Notes: generated by a model from the sequence alone, not told the origin. 60,075 bases of DNA from UBA9554 sp038205135 (GCA_038205135.1 JBBRCF010000005.1:1-60075); one strand, 5' to 3'; counted from the first letter of the stretch, positions 8,110 through 16,796 are shown. A program made the numbers and translations.

Positions 8110-8606
8110 CCGGTCACGGCGCGTCGATAACCCGCGCGGTGGGCGCGGGCGCGTTCGGCCTCAGTACAGCAAAGCGTTCTGTTATGCCTTCTGCCCTCGC
8201 AGAAACCCGTTCTGCGGCGGCGCGCTGCCGGCTTGGCCACAGCGGTATCGCGGATGCCGCGCAATGGTGGTCAGGATCGGGTCCGGCGCGGGTTTCCAGC
8301 CCTTGGAAACGCTGCCGATGAACATCCGCTTGGTCGAACAGGGTCGGATCAAAAAGCGCCCTGATATCGGTGATATATCAGAGAACTGCCGGGTCATCCG
8401 GCCAGCGATTGCAAGCGGGTGACGCCTGCGCGTGCACATCGCCCGGTTGGGGCGACTGACACAGACGATCCCGCGCCGTCCGGGCTGTGTTGTCATGCCG
8501 TCAGAACGATCAGATCGCTGCAGATTGGTCAAATTGCCTGACCGCGCCTGTTGCCTATCGGAAACTTTGGCTCTAATCGTGGAAAAACACGAAAATGGAG
8601 TCGACG
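8110..8606. other. Long intergenic region upstream of glcB
   Basis: These 497 bases hold no frame I can support on either strand. Open frames here encode low-quality, Arg/Pro-rich peptides. The region contains an inverted repeat at 8361-8381 and a motif TTGCCTATCGGAAAC at 8551-8565 that recurs almost exactly at 15843. It presumably holds the glcB promoter. Confidence 0.6.
8361..8381. promoter_or_regulatory. Inverted repeat, possible operator upstream of glcB
   Basis: CTGATAT (8361-8367) and ATATCAG (8375-8381) form a perfect 7-base inverted repeat separated by 7 bases. The AT-rich half-sites stand out in a GC-rich setting, about 225 bases before the malate synthase start. A dimeric regulator site is plausible; the regulator is unknown. 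Confidence 0.4.
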
Positions 8607-10742
8607 ATGACACGCGTAGATCGGCATGGTTTGGCGGTGGATACCGCGCTGGCGCAGTTTGTCGAGGCGGCGGTTTTGCCCGGAACGGATGTGACTGCGG
8701 ATGCGTTCTGGGGCGGCATGGCGGCCCTCGCGCACGATTTTGGCCCGGAGAATCGCCGCTTGCTGGCGGTGCGGGCTGATATGCAGGCACGGATCGACGC
8801 GTGGCATGTGGCCCGGGTCGGGCAGGGACATGACGCCGCCGCCTATGCTGATTTCCTGCGCGACATCGGCTACCTGGTGCCCGAGGGGCCCGATTTCACC
8901 GTGGACACGACCGGTGTCGATCCGGAAATCGCCGATCTGCCGGGGCCGCAACTGGTGGTCCCCGTGACCAACGCTCGCTTTGCGCTGAATGCCGCGAATG
9001 CGCGCTGGGGATCGCTGTATGACGCGCTTTATGGCACCGATGCGCTGGGTGATTTTGCCCCGACCGGGCCGTATGACGCGGGCCGTGGCGCGCGCGTCGT
9101 GGCTTGGGGGCGGGCGCATCTGGATCGGATCGCGCCGCTGGCCGAGGGATCATGGGCCGACATCACGGGTCTGAAGGTTTCGGCAGGCGCGCTGGTTCCG
9201 GCGCTGCGCGATCCGGCGCAGTTCGCGGGGCAGACCGGCGCCGGCGATGACCTGCGGGTGATATTGCGCGCCAACGGGTTGCTGATCGAGATCGTGGTGG
9301 ACCCCGCGCATCGCATCGGCGCCGCAGACCGCGCGGGCATTGCCGATATCCGGCTGGAATCCGCGCTGTCGACGATCATGGATTGCGAAGACAGCGTCGC
9401 CTGCGTCGATGCCGCCGACAAGGTCGCGGCCTATGCCAACTGGCTGGGCCTCATGCGCGGCGACCTGACCGACACGTTCGAAAAGGGCGGGCGGACGATG
9501 ACCCGCGCGTTGGCCGCGGATCGCGACTATACGGCGGCGGATGGGTCGACAATGACCGTCAAGGCGCGGTCGCTGATGCTGGTGCGCAATGTGGGTCACC
9601 TGATGACAACGCCCGCGATTCTGGATCAGAAAGGCGCCGAAATTGGCGAGGGGCTGATGGACGCGCTGGTCACGGTGGCCTGTGCGCTGCATGATCTGAA
9701 AAAGACCGGCGGCCTGCGCAATTCGCAGCACGGATCAGTGTATGTGGTGAAGCCAAAGATGCACGGCCCCGACGAAGTGGCGTTTGCCGTGCGTATCTTC
9801 GATCATGTCGAGGACGTGTTGGGCCTGCCGCGCAATACAGTGAAACTGGGCATCATGGACGAGGAACGCCGCACGTCGGTCAACCTGCGCGAATGCATCC
9901 GCGCCGCGCGGTCGCGGGTGGCGTTCATAAACACCGGGTTCCTGGACCGCACCGGCGACGAGATCCATACCAGCATGGCGGCCGGCCCGATGCTGCCCAA
10001 GGGCGAGATGAAGAACACGCCCTGGATTGTTGCCTACGAGGCGCGGAACGTCGATATCGGGCTGGCCTGCGGGTTGGCGGGGCGGGCGCAGATCGGCAAG
10101 GGCATGTGGGCGATGCCCGATGCCATGGCCTCGATGCTGGACCAGAAGATCGGCCATCCGATGGCAGGGGCCAGCTGTGCCTGGGTGCCGTCGCCCACCG
10201 CCGCCACCCTGCATGCGACGCATTACCACCATGTCGACGTCAAGGCACGGCAGGTTGCGCTGCGGGCAGGCGGGCCACGCGGCACCTTGGGCGATTTGTT
10301 GACCATCCCGTTGGCTTTGGGGCGGAATTTCGCCCCGGATGAAGTCGCCCGCGAGGTCGAGAACAACGCGCAGGGCATCCTGGGCTATGTGGTGCGCTGG
10401 GTCGATCAGGGCGTGGGTTGTTCCAAGGTGCCCGACATCCATGACGTGGCCTTGATGGAGGATCGCGCGACTTGCCGCATTTCCAGTCAGGCGTTGGCGA
10501 ACTGGCTGCAGCACGGGGTCGTGACCCGGGATCAGGTCATGGCGTCCCTGCGCAAGATGGCCGCGGTCGTCGACCGGCAGAACGCGGGCGATCCGGCCTA
10601 TACCGCGATGGCGCCGGGCTATGACGGATTGGCGTTCCAAGCGGCCTGTGATCTGGTGTTTGCGGGAGCGGACCAGCCGTCGGGTTACACCGAACCCGTG
10701 CTGCACCAGCGCCGGCAGCAGGTCAAAGCGCGCGTAGTTTGA
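8607..10742 (+). CDS. glcB: Malate synthase G
   Basis: The enzyme condenses glyoxylate with acetyl-CoA to malate in the glyoxylate/glycolate route. The 711-residue length fits the single-chain G isoform. Diagnostic segments include IMDCEDSVACVDAADK, HGPDEVAFAVRIFDHVED, and RVAFINTGFLDRTGDEIHTS near the active site. The ATG at 8607 is chosen over the in-frame ATG at 8595 because GGAG of the latter region sits six bases upstream as a ribosome site and family members begin with TRVDRHGL. A GlcG-like gene follows, as in classical glc operons. Confidence 0.95.
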   Translation: MTRVDRHGLAVDTALAQFVEAAVLPGTDVTADAFWGGMAALAHDFGPENRRLLAVRADMQARIDAWHVARVGQGHDAAAYADFLRDIGYLVPEGPDFTVDTTGVDPEIADLPGPQLVVPVTNARFALNAANARWGSLYDALYGTDALGDFAPTGPYDAGRGARVVAWGRAHLDRIAPLAEGSWADITGLKVSAGALVPALRDPAQFAGQTGAGDDLRVILRANGLLIEIVVDPAHRIGAADRAGIADIRLESALSTIMDCEDSVACVDAADKVAAYANWLGLMRGDLTDTFEKGGRTMTRALAADRDYTAADGSTMTVKARSLMLVRNVGHLMTTPAILDQKGAEIGEGLMDALVTVACALHDLKKTGGLRNSQHGSVYVVKPKMHGPDEVAFAVRIFDHVEDVLGLPRNTVKLGIMDEERRTSVNLRECIRAARSRVAFINTGFLDRTGDEIHTSMAAGPMLPKGEMKNTPWIVAYEARNVDIGLACGLAGRAQIGKGMWAMPDAMASMLDQKIGHPMAGASCAWVPSPTAATLHATHYHHVDVKARQVALRAGGPRGTLGDLLTIPLALGRNFAPDEVAREVENNAQGILGYVVRWVDQGVGCSKVPDIHDVALMEDRATCRISSQALANWLQHGVVTRDQVMASLRKMAAVVDRQNAGDPAYTAMAPGYDGLAFQAACDLVFAGADQPSGYTEPVLHQRRQQVKARVV

Positions 10743-10752
10743 GGGCAACAGA

Positions 10753-10817
10753 GGGGGCGCTGCCCCCGCCCCGGATCAAGTCCTGGGCTCCCCCGGGGTA
10801 TTTTTGAACCAGAGAAG
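10753..10817 (+). repeat. Dispersed hairpin element, copy A
   Basis: GGGGGC (10753-10758) and GCCCCC (10762-10767) form a tight hairpin. It is followed by CCCGGGGTATTTTTGAACCA (from 10792) and AGAGAAG ending at 10817. The same hairpin plus tail recurs at 16797-16847 and, inverted, at 39428-39475. Here the tail runs into the ribosome site of the GlcG-like gene. Confidence 0.7.
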
Positions 10818-10826
10818 GACATGAAC

Positions 10827-11252
10827 ATGGCATTCGGATTGGACGCGGCGCGGATCATTGTCGCGCATACGTTGGCGCATGGTGTGACGGCGGGGATGAA
10901 GCCCCTGTCCGTGATCGTGCTGGATGCGGGCGGGCATCCGATGGCCTTTGAACGCAGCGATGGCGCATCGCCGGGCCGTTATGGCATCGCGCATGGCAAG
11001 GCCTATGGTGTGGTGATGTTGGGGATGGGGGGGCGAGCGCTGGCGGCGCGGGCCGAAACCAACGGCGCCTTCATCGCGGCGGTGAATGGAGTATTCGGGG
11101 GCGCGCTGGTTCCGGTTGCGGGCGGCGTTCTGGTGCGCGACGCGGATGGCGCGGTGATCGGTGCGGTCGGTGTGACGGGTGACACGTCGGACAACGACGC
11201 CGCCGCAGCATTGGCGGGGATCGCGGCGGCAGGGCTGACGGGCGAAGCCTGA
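10827..11252 (+). CDS. GlcG/HbpS-family (DUF336) heme-binding-like protein
   Basis: This 141-residue single-domain protein matches the DUF336 family: LSVIVLDAGGHPMAFERSDGA near the N terminus, then GKAYGVVMLGMGGRAL, and a Gly-rich second half (GGVLVRDADGAVIGAVGVTGD). Members include GlcG of glycolate operons and HbpS heme-binding proteins. The precise role of GlcG is not known. The ATG at 10827 has GAAGGA seven bases upstream; an ATG two codons earlier is almost on top of that site. It lies downstream of glcB, which supports a link to glyoxylate metabolism. Confidence 0.85.
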   Translation: MAFGLDAARIIVAHTLAHGVTAGMKPLSVIVLDAGGHPMAFERSDGASPGRYGIAHGKAYGVVMLGMGGRALAARAETNGAFIAAVNGVFGGALVPVAGGVLVRDADGAVIGAVGVTGDTSDNDAAAALAGIAAAGLTGEA

Positions 11253-11256
11253 GCCG

Positions 11257-11300
11257 GGTTGACGGCAGGTTGACGGCGGGTTGGCGGCAGGTTGGCGTGG
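11257..11300. repeat. 11-bp tandem repeat, 4 units
   Basis: Four 11-base units, GGTTGACGGCA, GGTTGACGGCG, GGTTGGCGGCA and GGTTGGCGTGG, run head to tail immediately after the stop codon of the GlcG-like gene. The last unit is the most degraded. The repeat period equals that of the unrelated array at 2967. Confidence 0.85.
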
Positions 11301-11426
11301 CGCAATTCCGGGCAATCATACGCACAATTCCTGTGCGGCGGGTCCGAAGCTGTTTCCTTTGAACCCGCATAACGATACTGTCGTGATGCAAGAAGGTTTT
11401 CCAGCAACAGACCCCAGAGGCAGATC

Positions 11427-12200
11427 ATGGCACGGCCCGTCATCGGCATTATCGGCAACCATCATCTGATCAACGATCAGTATCCGACCCATGCGGGCGG
11501 CACGATGAATTCCGAAGCCGTCGCGCGGGTTGCGGGGTGTATGCCGCTGCTGATCCCAGCTGATCCGCGGTTCGTGTCGGTGCCCGATCTGATGGAGGTC
11601 TGCGACGGGTTTCTGCTGACCGGTGGCCGTCCGAATGTCCATCCGGAGGAGTACGGCGAGCCGGAAACCCCCGCACACGGGGCCTTTGACCGCAGCCGCG
11701 ACGCCATCGTGTTGCCATTGGTGCGGGCTTGCGTCGAACGTGGCCAGCCCTTTATGGGGATTTGCCGCGGGTTTCAGGAGGTCAATGTCGCGATGGGCGG
11801 GACGCTGTACCCGGAAATCCGCGATCTGCCCGGGCGGATGAACCATCGGATGCCGCCTGATGGCACGCTGGAGGAAAAGTTTGCGCTGCGCCATGCGGTG
11901 CAGTTCACGAAGGGCGGCGTGTTCCACCGCCTGTTCGGGACCGAAGAGGTGATGACCAACACATTGCATGGGCAGGGCATCAAGACCCCCGGCGTGCGCA
12001 TCGTGGTTGATGGCATCGCCCACGATGGTACGCCCGAGGCGATTTATGTGGATGGGGCCAAGGGGTTCACCCTGTCGGTGCAATGGCACCCGGAATGGAA
12101 CGCGGTGAATGATCCGGTGTCGCGCCCGCTGTTTGTGGCCTTTGGCGCTGCCGTGCGCGACTGGGCCGAAGCGCGGTCCGGGCTGCGGCGCAGCGCCTGA
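11427..12200 (+). CDS. Gamma-glutamyl-gamma-aminobutyrate hydrolase-like (class I glutamine amidotransferase fold)
   Basis: The 257-residue protein is a peptidase C26 / PuuD-type hydrolase. The nucleophile is Cys113 in GICRGFQEVNVAMGG, and the dyad partner is His221 in VQWHPEW with Glu223. Early motifs LTGGRPNVHPEEYG fit the substrate loop of the family. PuuD-like enzymes release GABA from gamma-glutamyl-GABA in putrescine breakdown, but no other putrescine genes are visible here, so the substrate may differ. The stop (12198-12200) overlaps the next ATG by one base (TGATG). Confidence 0.85.
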   Translation: MARPVIGIIGNHHLINDQYPTHAGGTMNSEAVARVAGCMPLLIPADPRFVSVPDLMEVCDGFLLTGGRPNVHPEEYGEPETPAHGAFDRSRDAIVLPLVRACVERGQPFMGICRGFQEVNVAMGGTLYPEIRDLPGRMNHRMPPDGTLEEKFALRHAVQFTKGGVFHRLFGTEEVMTNTLHGQGIKTPGVRIVVDGIAHDGTPEAIYVDGAKGFTLSVQWHPEWNAVNDPVSRPLFVAFGAAVRDWAEARSGLRRSA

Positions 12201-12862
12201 TGTTCCGCCTGTTCGGGCGCGCGCCGCGTCCGCCGGTGGTCCCGGAACCGCCGCAACCCTTCGGGCACAATATCGGCTGGTTCGCGGTGCCGTCCGGTGA
12301 TCCGGCAAAAGTTGCCCGTGCGTTGGGATTGCGCGGGGTAGCTCCGGTGGGCTGGCAGGCGGGCATGACGCGCGCGATGGCGCGGCGCAGCACCGAGGTG
12401 CTGATTTGTCCGCCAATGAATGGCTGGGTGATGGTCATCACGGGCCTGCAGCTGGTGCCAGACAACGAGGCGGGGCGGATGGCCTTGCTGGCACATCTGG
12501 GTGCGCTGGAGCGCACATTCGGTGCGGCGCAGCATTTCTTGTCCTACCGTGTGGCGGATTTCGTCAGCCATATCCGCATGGAGCAGGGCAAGATCACGCG
12601 CGCCTTTGGCTGGTCCGGGTCCGAGGGTGCGGTGCTGGTCAATCACGGTCCGACCGGGCCGGAAGAAATCGCTGCCGGGATGCCGGATCTGACCGGGATG
12701 ACACTTGCAGGCGCCACAGCGGTAATCCTTGCCCGAATGGAGGCCGAATTGCCCGGTCTGGACGAAGGCCTGCCGGCGCGGATCGCCGGGGCATGGAGCG
12801 TCGATCCGATTCTGGCGGTGGGACCGCCGTCGACCTGTCTGATCGGCACGCTGCCGGGCTAG
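12200..12862 (+). CDS. Hypothetical protein coupled to the C26 hydrolase
   Basis: This 220-residue protein has no signal peptide or membrane segment. It has a compact, Trp-containing core (WFAVPSGDPAKVARALGL, CPPMNGWVMVITG) and later VADFVSHIRMEQGKITRAFGW, which looks like a conserved globular domain. I do not recognise a family. The one-base stop-start overlap with the hydrolase gene suggests co-translation and a related role. Base composition and codon choice look like those of its neighbours, so there is no sign of recent transfer. Confidence 0.75.
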   Translation: MFRLFGRAPRPPVVPEPPQPFGHNIGWFAVPSGDPAKVARALGLRGVAPVGWQAGMTRAMARRSTEVLICPPMNGWVMVITGLQLVPDNEAGRMALLAHLGALERTFGAAQHFLSYRVADFVSHIRMEQGKITRAFGWSGSEGAVLVNHGPTGPEEIAAGMPDLTGMTLAGATAVILARMEAELPGLDEGLPARIAGAWSVDPILAVGPPSTCLIGTLPG

Positions 12863-12879
12863 GCCGCCGTTTCAGGCAA

Positions 12880-12931
12880 CCAGATCACGCTGCCAGATCA
12901 CGCTGCCAGATCACGCAGCCAGATCATGCAG
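12880..12931. repeat. 13-bp tandem repeat, 4 units, overlapping a stop codon
   Basis: Four head-to-tail 13-base units (CCAGATCACGCTG twice, CCAGATCACGCAG, CCAGATCATGCAG) span the gap between two convergent genes. The fourth unit (12919-12931) contains the stop and last codons of the RTX/Hint gene on the minus strand. Confidence 0.9.
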
Positions 12932-15641
12932 CATGGGCCAGCATCCGTGTCTCGAAGCCTTTCAGGCAGGGCCGCGCCGTCGGTCCATAGGTGTTGGGAT
13001 CGCCACGCAGGGCGGGGAACCGCGCGAACAGATCGGCGCGGGATGCGTCCGACAGGGCCCGAAGGCCCTGCTGCCCGGGATGAAAGCTTTCTGCCGGAGC
13101 GCCTTCGGCAAAGATCACCTCGTGGCGGTCGAACATCAGGTGGTAATAGCCCACCAGATCGCGGTCGATGACAGTGATGGACGTGCCGTTGACCATGTGC
13201 CGGGCTGACAGGAACACCTCGGGGTCGCCGAAATACAGCGTCGCGCGCGGCGACACATGCAGCATGCGGTGCTGCGGCGACACCCAGAGCGCAGCCGTGT
13301 TGCCGACCGCACCGGGGGCAAAGCGGATGGGGGCGTGATCGCCGGTTCCGCGCACCCTGCGCGATCCGGTCCAGCGCAATGGTTGTGGGCCGTTGTCGCG
13401 CGTCACCACCATGTCGCCCGGGCGCAGCGTTTCCACCGCGCGGGGCCCGTGCGGCGTCAGAACGCGGGTGCCGGCGACATAACAGATGATGACAGTTTCC
13501 ATGTTGGAAAACGTCACCAGCGTACCATCGGCGAGCGTGGCGGTTCCGGCCCTGTTGCCGGGCTCGTTCACGCTGTAGGTAATGTCACCCCAGTCGATCA
13601 GGCCGGCAAAGTCGATGGTGTCGCCTGCCGTCTCGTCCCCCTCGCCGCCGTCGATGGTCAGCGTGCCACCGTTCATCGCGCTGGCGTCGAGGATCACCAG
13701 ATCGTCGCCCGCCCCGCCGGTGATCGTGTCGCCCGACCCGGCATAAAGGATGTCATTGCCGGCGCCACCGTCCAGCAGATCGGCCCCGGTGCCGCCGATC
13801 AGCGTGTCATCGCCATCGCCGCCATACAGGCTGTCGTCGCCGGCACGCCCGTCCAGCAGGTCGTTGCCACCATTGCCGAAAAAGACATTGGTGATCCCGG
13901 CGGACTGCGTGTCATAGCCGACAAGCGTGTCGTTCCAGTCCGAGCCCAGGATGCCGTCCAGCCCGCCCTGCAGGACGTCGCCGGTGGCATGGCCGCCGCT
14001 GGCGGTGCTGGTTGTCAGGTTGATCGACACCCCGGCATCCGATGCAGTGTAGTCGAGAAAATCCATTCCCGCCCCGCCCGACAGGGTATCCGCGCCCGCG
14101 CCGCCTGCCAGCGTGTCATTGCCGTCGCCGCCCACAAGGCTGTCGTTGCCGGCTTCTCCCAGCAGAATGTCGTTGCCGCCATTGCCCAGAATGGTGTCGT
14201 TGCCGTCGCCGCCCAGCAGGCTGTCATCGCCGTCCACGTGTCCGGCGGGCACTGGTGGTGCGCCGATCAGGGGGCTGGTGGCCAGATTGGTGGAAATACC
14301 GCCGGTGTCGGGACCGCTGACCGTGGCCGACAGCACATCGCCGCCCGCGTTTTCCCAGTAACGGATTTCGATGCTGTAGGTCTGGCCTGAGTCCAACGTG
14401 ACCGACCCGCCACGCGCGGTCGGTCCCTGATGGAAATCGTTGTTCATGTAAAGCAGGGCGCCGCCCACGTCGTTGGCCCAGGTCAGCGCCACGCCGTTCT
14501 GATCGCGGATGACGATGGTGGACCCGTCGTCAGAGGTGGTGGTGAACCGGTAGCTGCCCCCGGTCGCGACGCTGATCGTGCTGGTCAGGATCACGCCGTA
14601 GTCATCGGCATTCGTCGTCGAAGCCACGCCGCGCGCGGTATTCGCCAGATCACGGACGTTGAAGCCGGGGGTGTAGCCTGACCCGATCAGGGTACCGGTG
14701 GTGATCAGACCTGCCTGATTGTTGCCAGTGCCGAAGTTGAAATTGTAGACCGCATGCGCCCAGATCCCGGTCAGCGGCGCATCGCCTTGCAACAGGTCTG
14801 CGCCATCGCCGCCAAGCAGGGTGTCATTGCCGCCGCCCCCTGACACGCTGTCATTGCCGGTTCCGGCGATGACGCTGTCATTGCCGTTGCCCGCCATCAC
14901 CCTGTCGGCCCCTGCGCCGACCCGGTCACCGTTGGGGTCGATGTAATTGGTCGAAATCAAATCGTTGCCGTTGCTGCCTTCGACCAGCCCGTCCGGCGTT
15001 TCGGTGAAGGGCAGGCCGTTCACGAAAGTCAGGTTGGTTGTACCGTTCGGATCGCCGCCGTCGAAATTGTTGTTTTCATACCCCGCCAGAATCGTGGCGT
15101 TGCCGGACCCTTCGAATGGAACATCGGTGGTGCCGCCGTTGGTATAGCCGGTCTGCGCCACCCCCGACCCGCCGTTGGTCCAGTTGATGTCGCCATAAAT
15201 GAAATTCGCATCAAAATTGCCGGAACCGAGGTTGGTCAGCACGACCTGAAACGAGTTGACGGTGGTTGATCCGGAAAAGGCCCGCACATTCGCCCAGGTG
15301 ATCGTCATCGAGCCTGTGGTCGGGTCAAGGTCCCAGTAGATCTCGCCGCCCTTGGTGATGTCGATATCGGACCAGAACGGCGCCAGCAGCGGCGTGGTGG
15401 TGCCGGCCAGATTGGGCGCAAAGGCCGTCTGCGCCGCCCCGAAGGAAATCGTGCCGTTCGAGTTGATGAACAGGGAGGTATAGGACGTGCCGAAATAGTC
15501 GAGCCCGCCCGCGCCGAAAACCGAGGTCAGATTGACCTGGATCGACCCGTCATCGTTGTTTCCCGTCGTCTTTGTCGACGTGGAAAAGATGTTTTCGCCA
15601 TACCCGGCCGGACCGCCAAGGCCCGTGACCATTACTGCCAT
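12924..15641 (-). CDS. Secreted nidogen-like / PA14 / RTX repeat protein with C-terminal Hint domain
   Basis: This protein of about 905 residues is modular. A NIDO-like domain occupies about 35-175 (YTSLFINSNGTISFG, LLAPFWSDID). A first block of RTX calcium repeats (GNGNDSVIAGTGNDS) is at about 225-290. A PA14-like lectin domain follows at about 295-430 (YRFTTTSDDGSTIVIRDQNG, YSIEIRYWENAGG). A second RTX block runs from about 440 to 640. A Hint (Hedgehog/intein-type) domain starts at Cys720 (CYVAGTRVLTPHGPRAVETL). RTX blocks imply calcium-dependent folding outside the cell and probable type I secretion; no exporter genes are nearby. The start is uncertain: ATG at 15641 fits family N termini (MAVMVTGLGGPAGYGEN), ATG at 15716 is possible. 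Confidence 0.85.
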   Translation of the reverse strand: MAVMVTGLGGPAGYGENIFSTSTKTTGNNDDGSIQVNLTSVFGAGGLDYFGTSYTSLFINSNGTISFGAAQTAFAPNLAGTTTPLLAPFWSDIDITKGGEIYWDLDPTTGSMTITWANVRAFSGSTTVNSFQVVLTNLGSGNFDANFIYGDINWTNGGSGVAQTGYTNGGTTDVPFEGSGNATILAGYENNNFDGGDPNGTTNLTFVNGLPFTETPDGLVEGSNGNDLISTNYIDPNGDRVGAGADRVMAGNGNDSVIAGTGNDSVSGGGGNDTLLGGDGADLLQGDAPLTGIWAHAVYNFNFGTGNNQAGLITTGTLIGSGYTPGFNVRDLANTARGVASTTNADDYGVILTSTISVATGGSYRFTTTSDDGSTIVIRDQNGVALTWANDVGGALLYMNNDFHQGPTARGGSVTLDSGQTYSIEIRYWENAGGDVLSATVSGPDTGGISTNLATSPLIGAPPVPAGHVDGDDSLLGGDGNDTILGNGGNDILLGEAGNDSLVGGDGNDTLAGGAGADTLSGGAGMDFLDYTASDAGVSINLTTSTASGGHATGDVLQGGLDGILGSDWNDTLVGYDTQSAGITNVFFGNGGNDLLDGRAGDDSLYGGDGDDTLIGGTGADLLDGGAGNDILYAGSGDTITGGAGDDLVILDASAMNGGTLTIDGGEGDETAGDTIDFAGLIDWGDITYSVNEPGNRAGTATLADGTLVTFSNMETVIICYVAGTRVLTPHGPRAVETLRPGDMVVTRDNGPQPLRWTGSRRVRGTGDHAPIRFAPGAVGNTAALWVSPQHRMLHVSPRATLYFGDPEVFLSARHMVNGTSITVIDRDLVGYYHLMFDRHEVIFAEGAPAESFHPGQQGLRALSDASRADLFARFPALRGDPNTYGPTARPCLKGFETRMLAHAA

Positions 15642-15929
15642 CTGTCCGACCGCAATTTCTTTGCGGCTCCCTGTCTGGTTTTGATCCAACCCTCGGTTGA
15701 AAGCAGGATTGTTCATCGCCAGGATACGAACAGTGCAGGGCAGGAATGCGCGTTGTTTGCGATAACTTTTTGTCGATTGGTTTTTGTTCAAGGCAATTCT
15801 GCGGCGCAGCAGCATTGCGCGCAGTTCTAGGAAACTTTGTGTTGCCTTATCGGAAACAATGCAGAAATGGGGCGGCGCCCAGAGGTTAGACGGGTTGCCG
15901 GCCGCCTTGCCGTATCCGTTGCAGTTCTT

Positions 15930-16763
15930 TCACAAGTCAGTGCGCAGATGCCACAATTCGGGAAACAGTTCGACCTCCAGCATGCGCCGCAGATAGCTGA
16001 CTCCGCCGGACCCACCGGTGCCGCGTTTGAACCCGATCACCCGCTCTACGGTGGTGACGTGGTTGAACCGCCAGCGGCGAAAGTAGTCTTCTAAATCCAC
16101 CAGCTTTTCCGCCAGCTCGTAGAGTTCCCAATGGGCTTCCGGCGCGCGATAGACTGCCGTCCAGGCTGTTTGCACCGCCGCATCAGCGCGCCAAGGCTGC
16201 GTCACATCGCGCCGGATCACGGCGTCGGGCAGGGGGTGCGCGCGATGCAACAGCCTTAAAGCGGCATCATACAGCGACGGCAACGCCAGTTCGGCCTGCA
16301 GGGCGGCCAGCAGATCGGGGCGGTGCGCATGGGGTTTCAGCATCGCGGCGTTGCGGTTGCCGAGAATGAACTCGATCAGGCGGTACTGGTGCGACTGAAA
16401 CCCTGACGATTGGCCCAGCCCGTCGCGGAATCGGGTGTAATCGGCGGGCGTCATGGTGCGAAGTACGTCCCAGGCATTGTTCAGCTGTTCAAAGATACGC
16501 GCGACGCGGGCCAGCATCTTGAACGCCGGGCGCAGATCGCCGGTCGCGATCTGCGCGCGTGCGGCGGACATTTCGTGGATCGCAAGTTTCATCCAGAGTT
16601 CCGAGGTCTGGTGCTGGATCAGAAACAGCATCTCGTCATGCGCGCCGGTCAGCGGGCGCTGCGCGGCGAGGATCGCGTCGAGGCCAAGGTAATCGGTATA
16701 GGTCATCACGCCGCGATAATCGAGGCGGGTGCCGTGTTGGGCCGGATCGACGGGGTCGGTCAT
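15930..16763 (-). CDS. kynA: Tryptophan 2,3-dioxygenase
   Basis: This heme enzyme opens the indole ring of L-tryptophan to N-formylkynurenine, the first step of the kynurenine route. The 277-residue protein has the substrate/heme segment MLFLIQHQTSELWMKL. The proximal heme histidine is in FNHVTTVERVIGFKRGTGGS, followed by SGGVSYLRRMLE. The ATG at 16763 has AGAGGTG just upstream. It is the last gene of a minus-strand operon after the SDR and kynureninase genes, with a dispersed hairpin element in the gap to kynU. Confidence 0.95.
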   Translation of the reverse strand: MTDPVDPAQHGTRLDYRGVMTYTDYLGLDAILAAQRPLTGAHDEMLFLIQHQTSELWMKLAIHEMSAARAQIATGDLRPAFKMLARVARIFEQLNNAWDVLRTMTPADYTRFRDGLGQSSGFQSHQYRLIEFILGNRNAAMLKPHAHRPDLLAALQAELALPSLYDAALRLLHRAHPLPDAVIRRDVTQPWRADAAVQTAWTAVYRAPEAHWELYELAEKLVDLEDYFRRWRFNHVTTVERVIGFKRGTGGSGGVSYLRRMLEVELFPELWHLRTDL

Positions 16764-16796
16764 GTCACCTCTGTGATATGGAGGGCTGGTGTCGGA

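Noticed and set aside
8182..8790. Minus-strand frame in the gap before glcB
   Set aside because: Pro/Arg-rich with no recognisable fold, and it runs into the antisense of glcB.
13680..14960. Regular repeats that could look like a CRISPR array
   Set aside because: They are RTX calcium-binding codon repeats (GGxGxDxLx) inside a coding sequence, without constant repeat/unique spacer structure.
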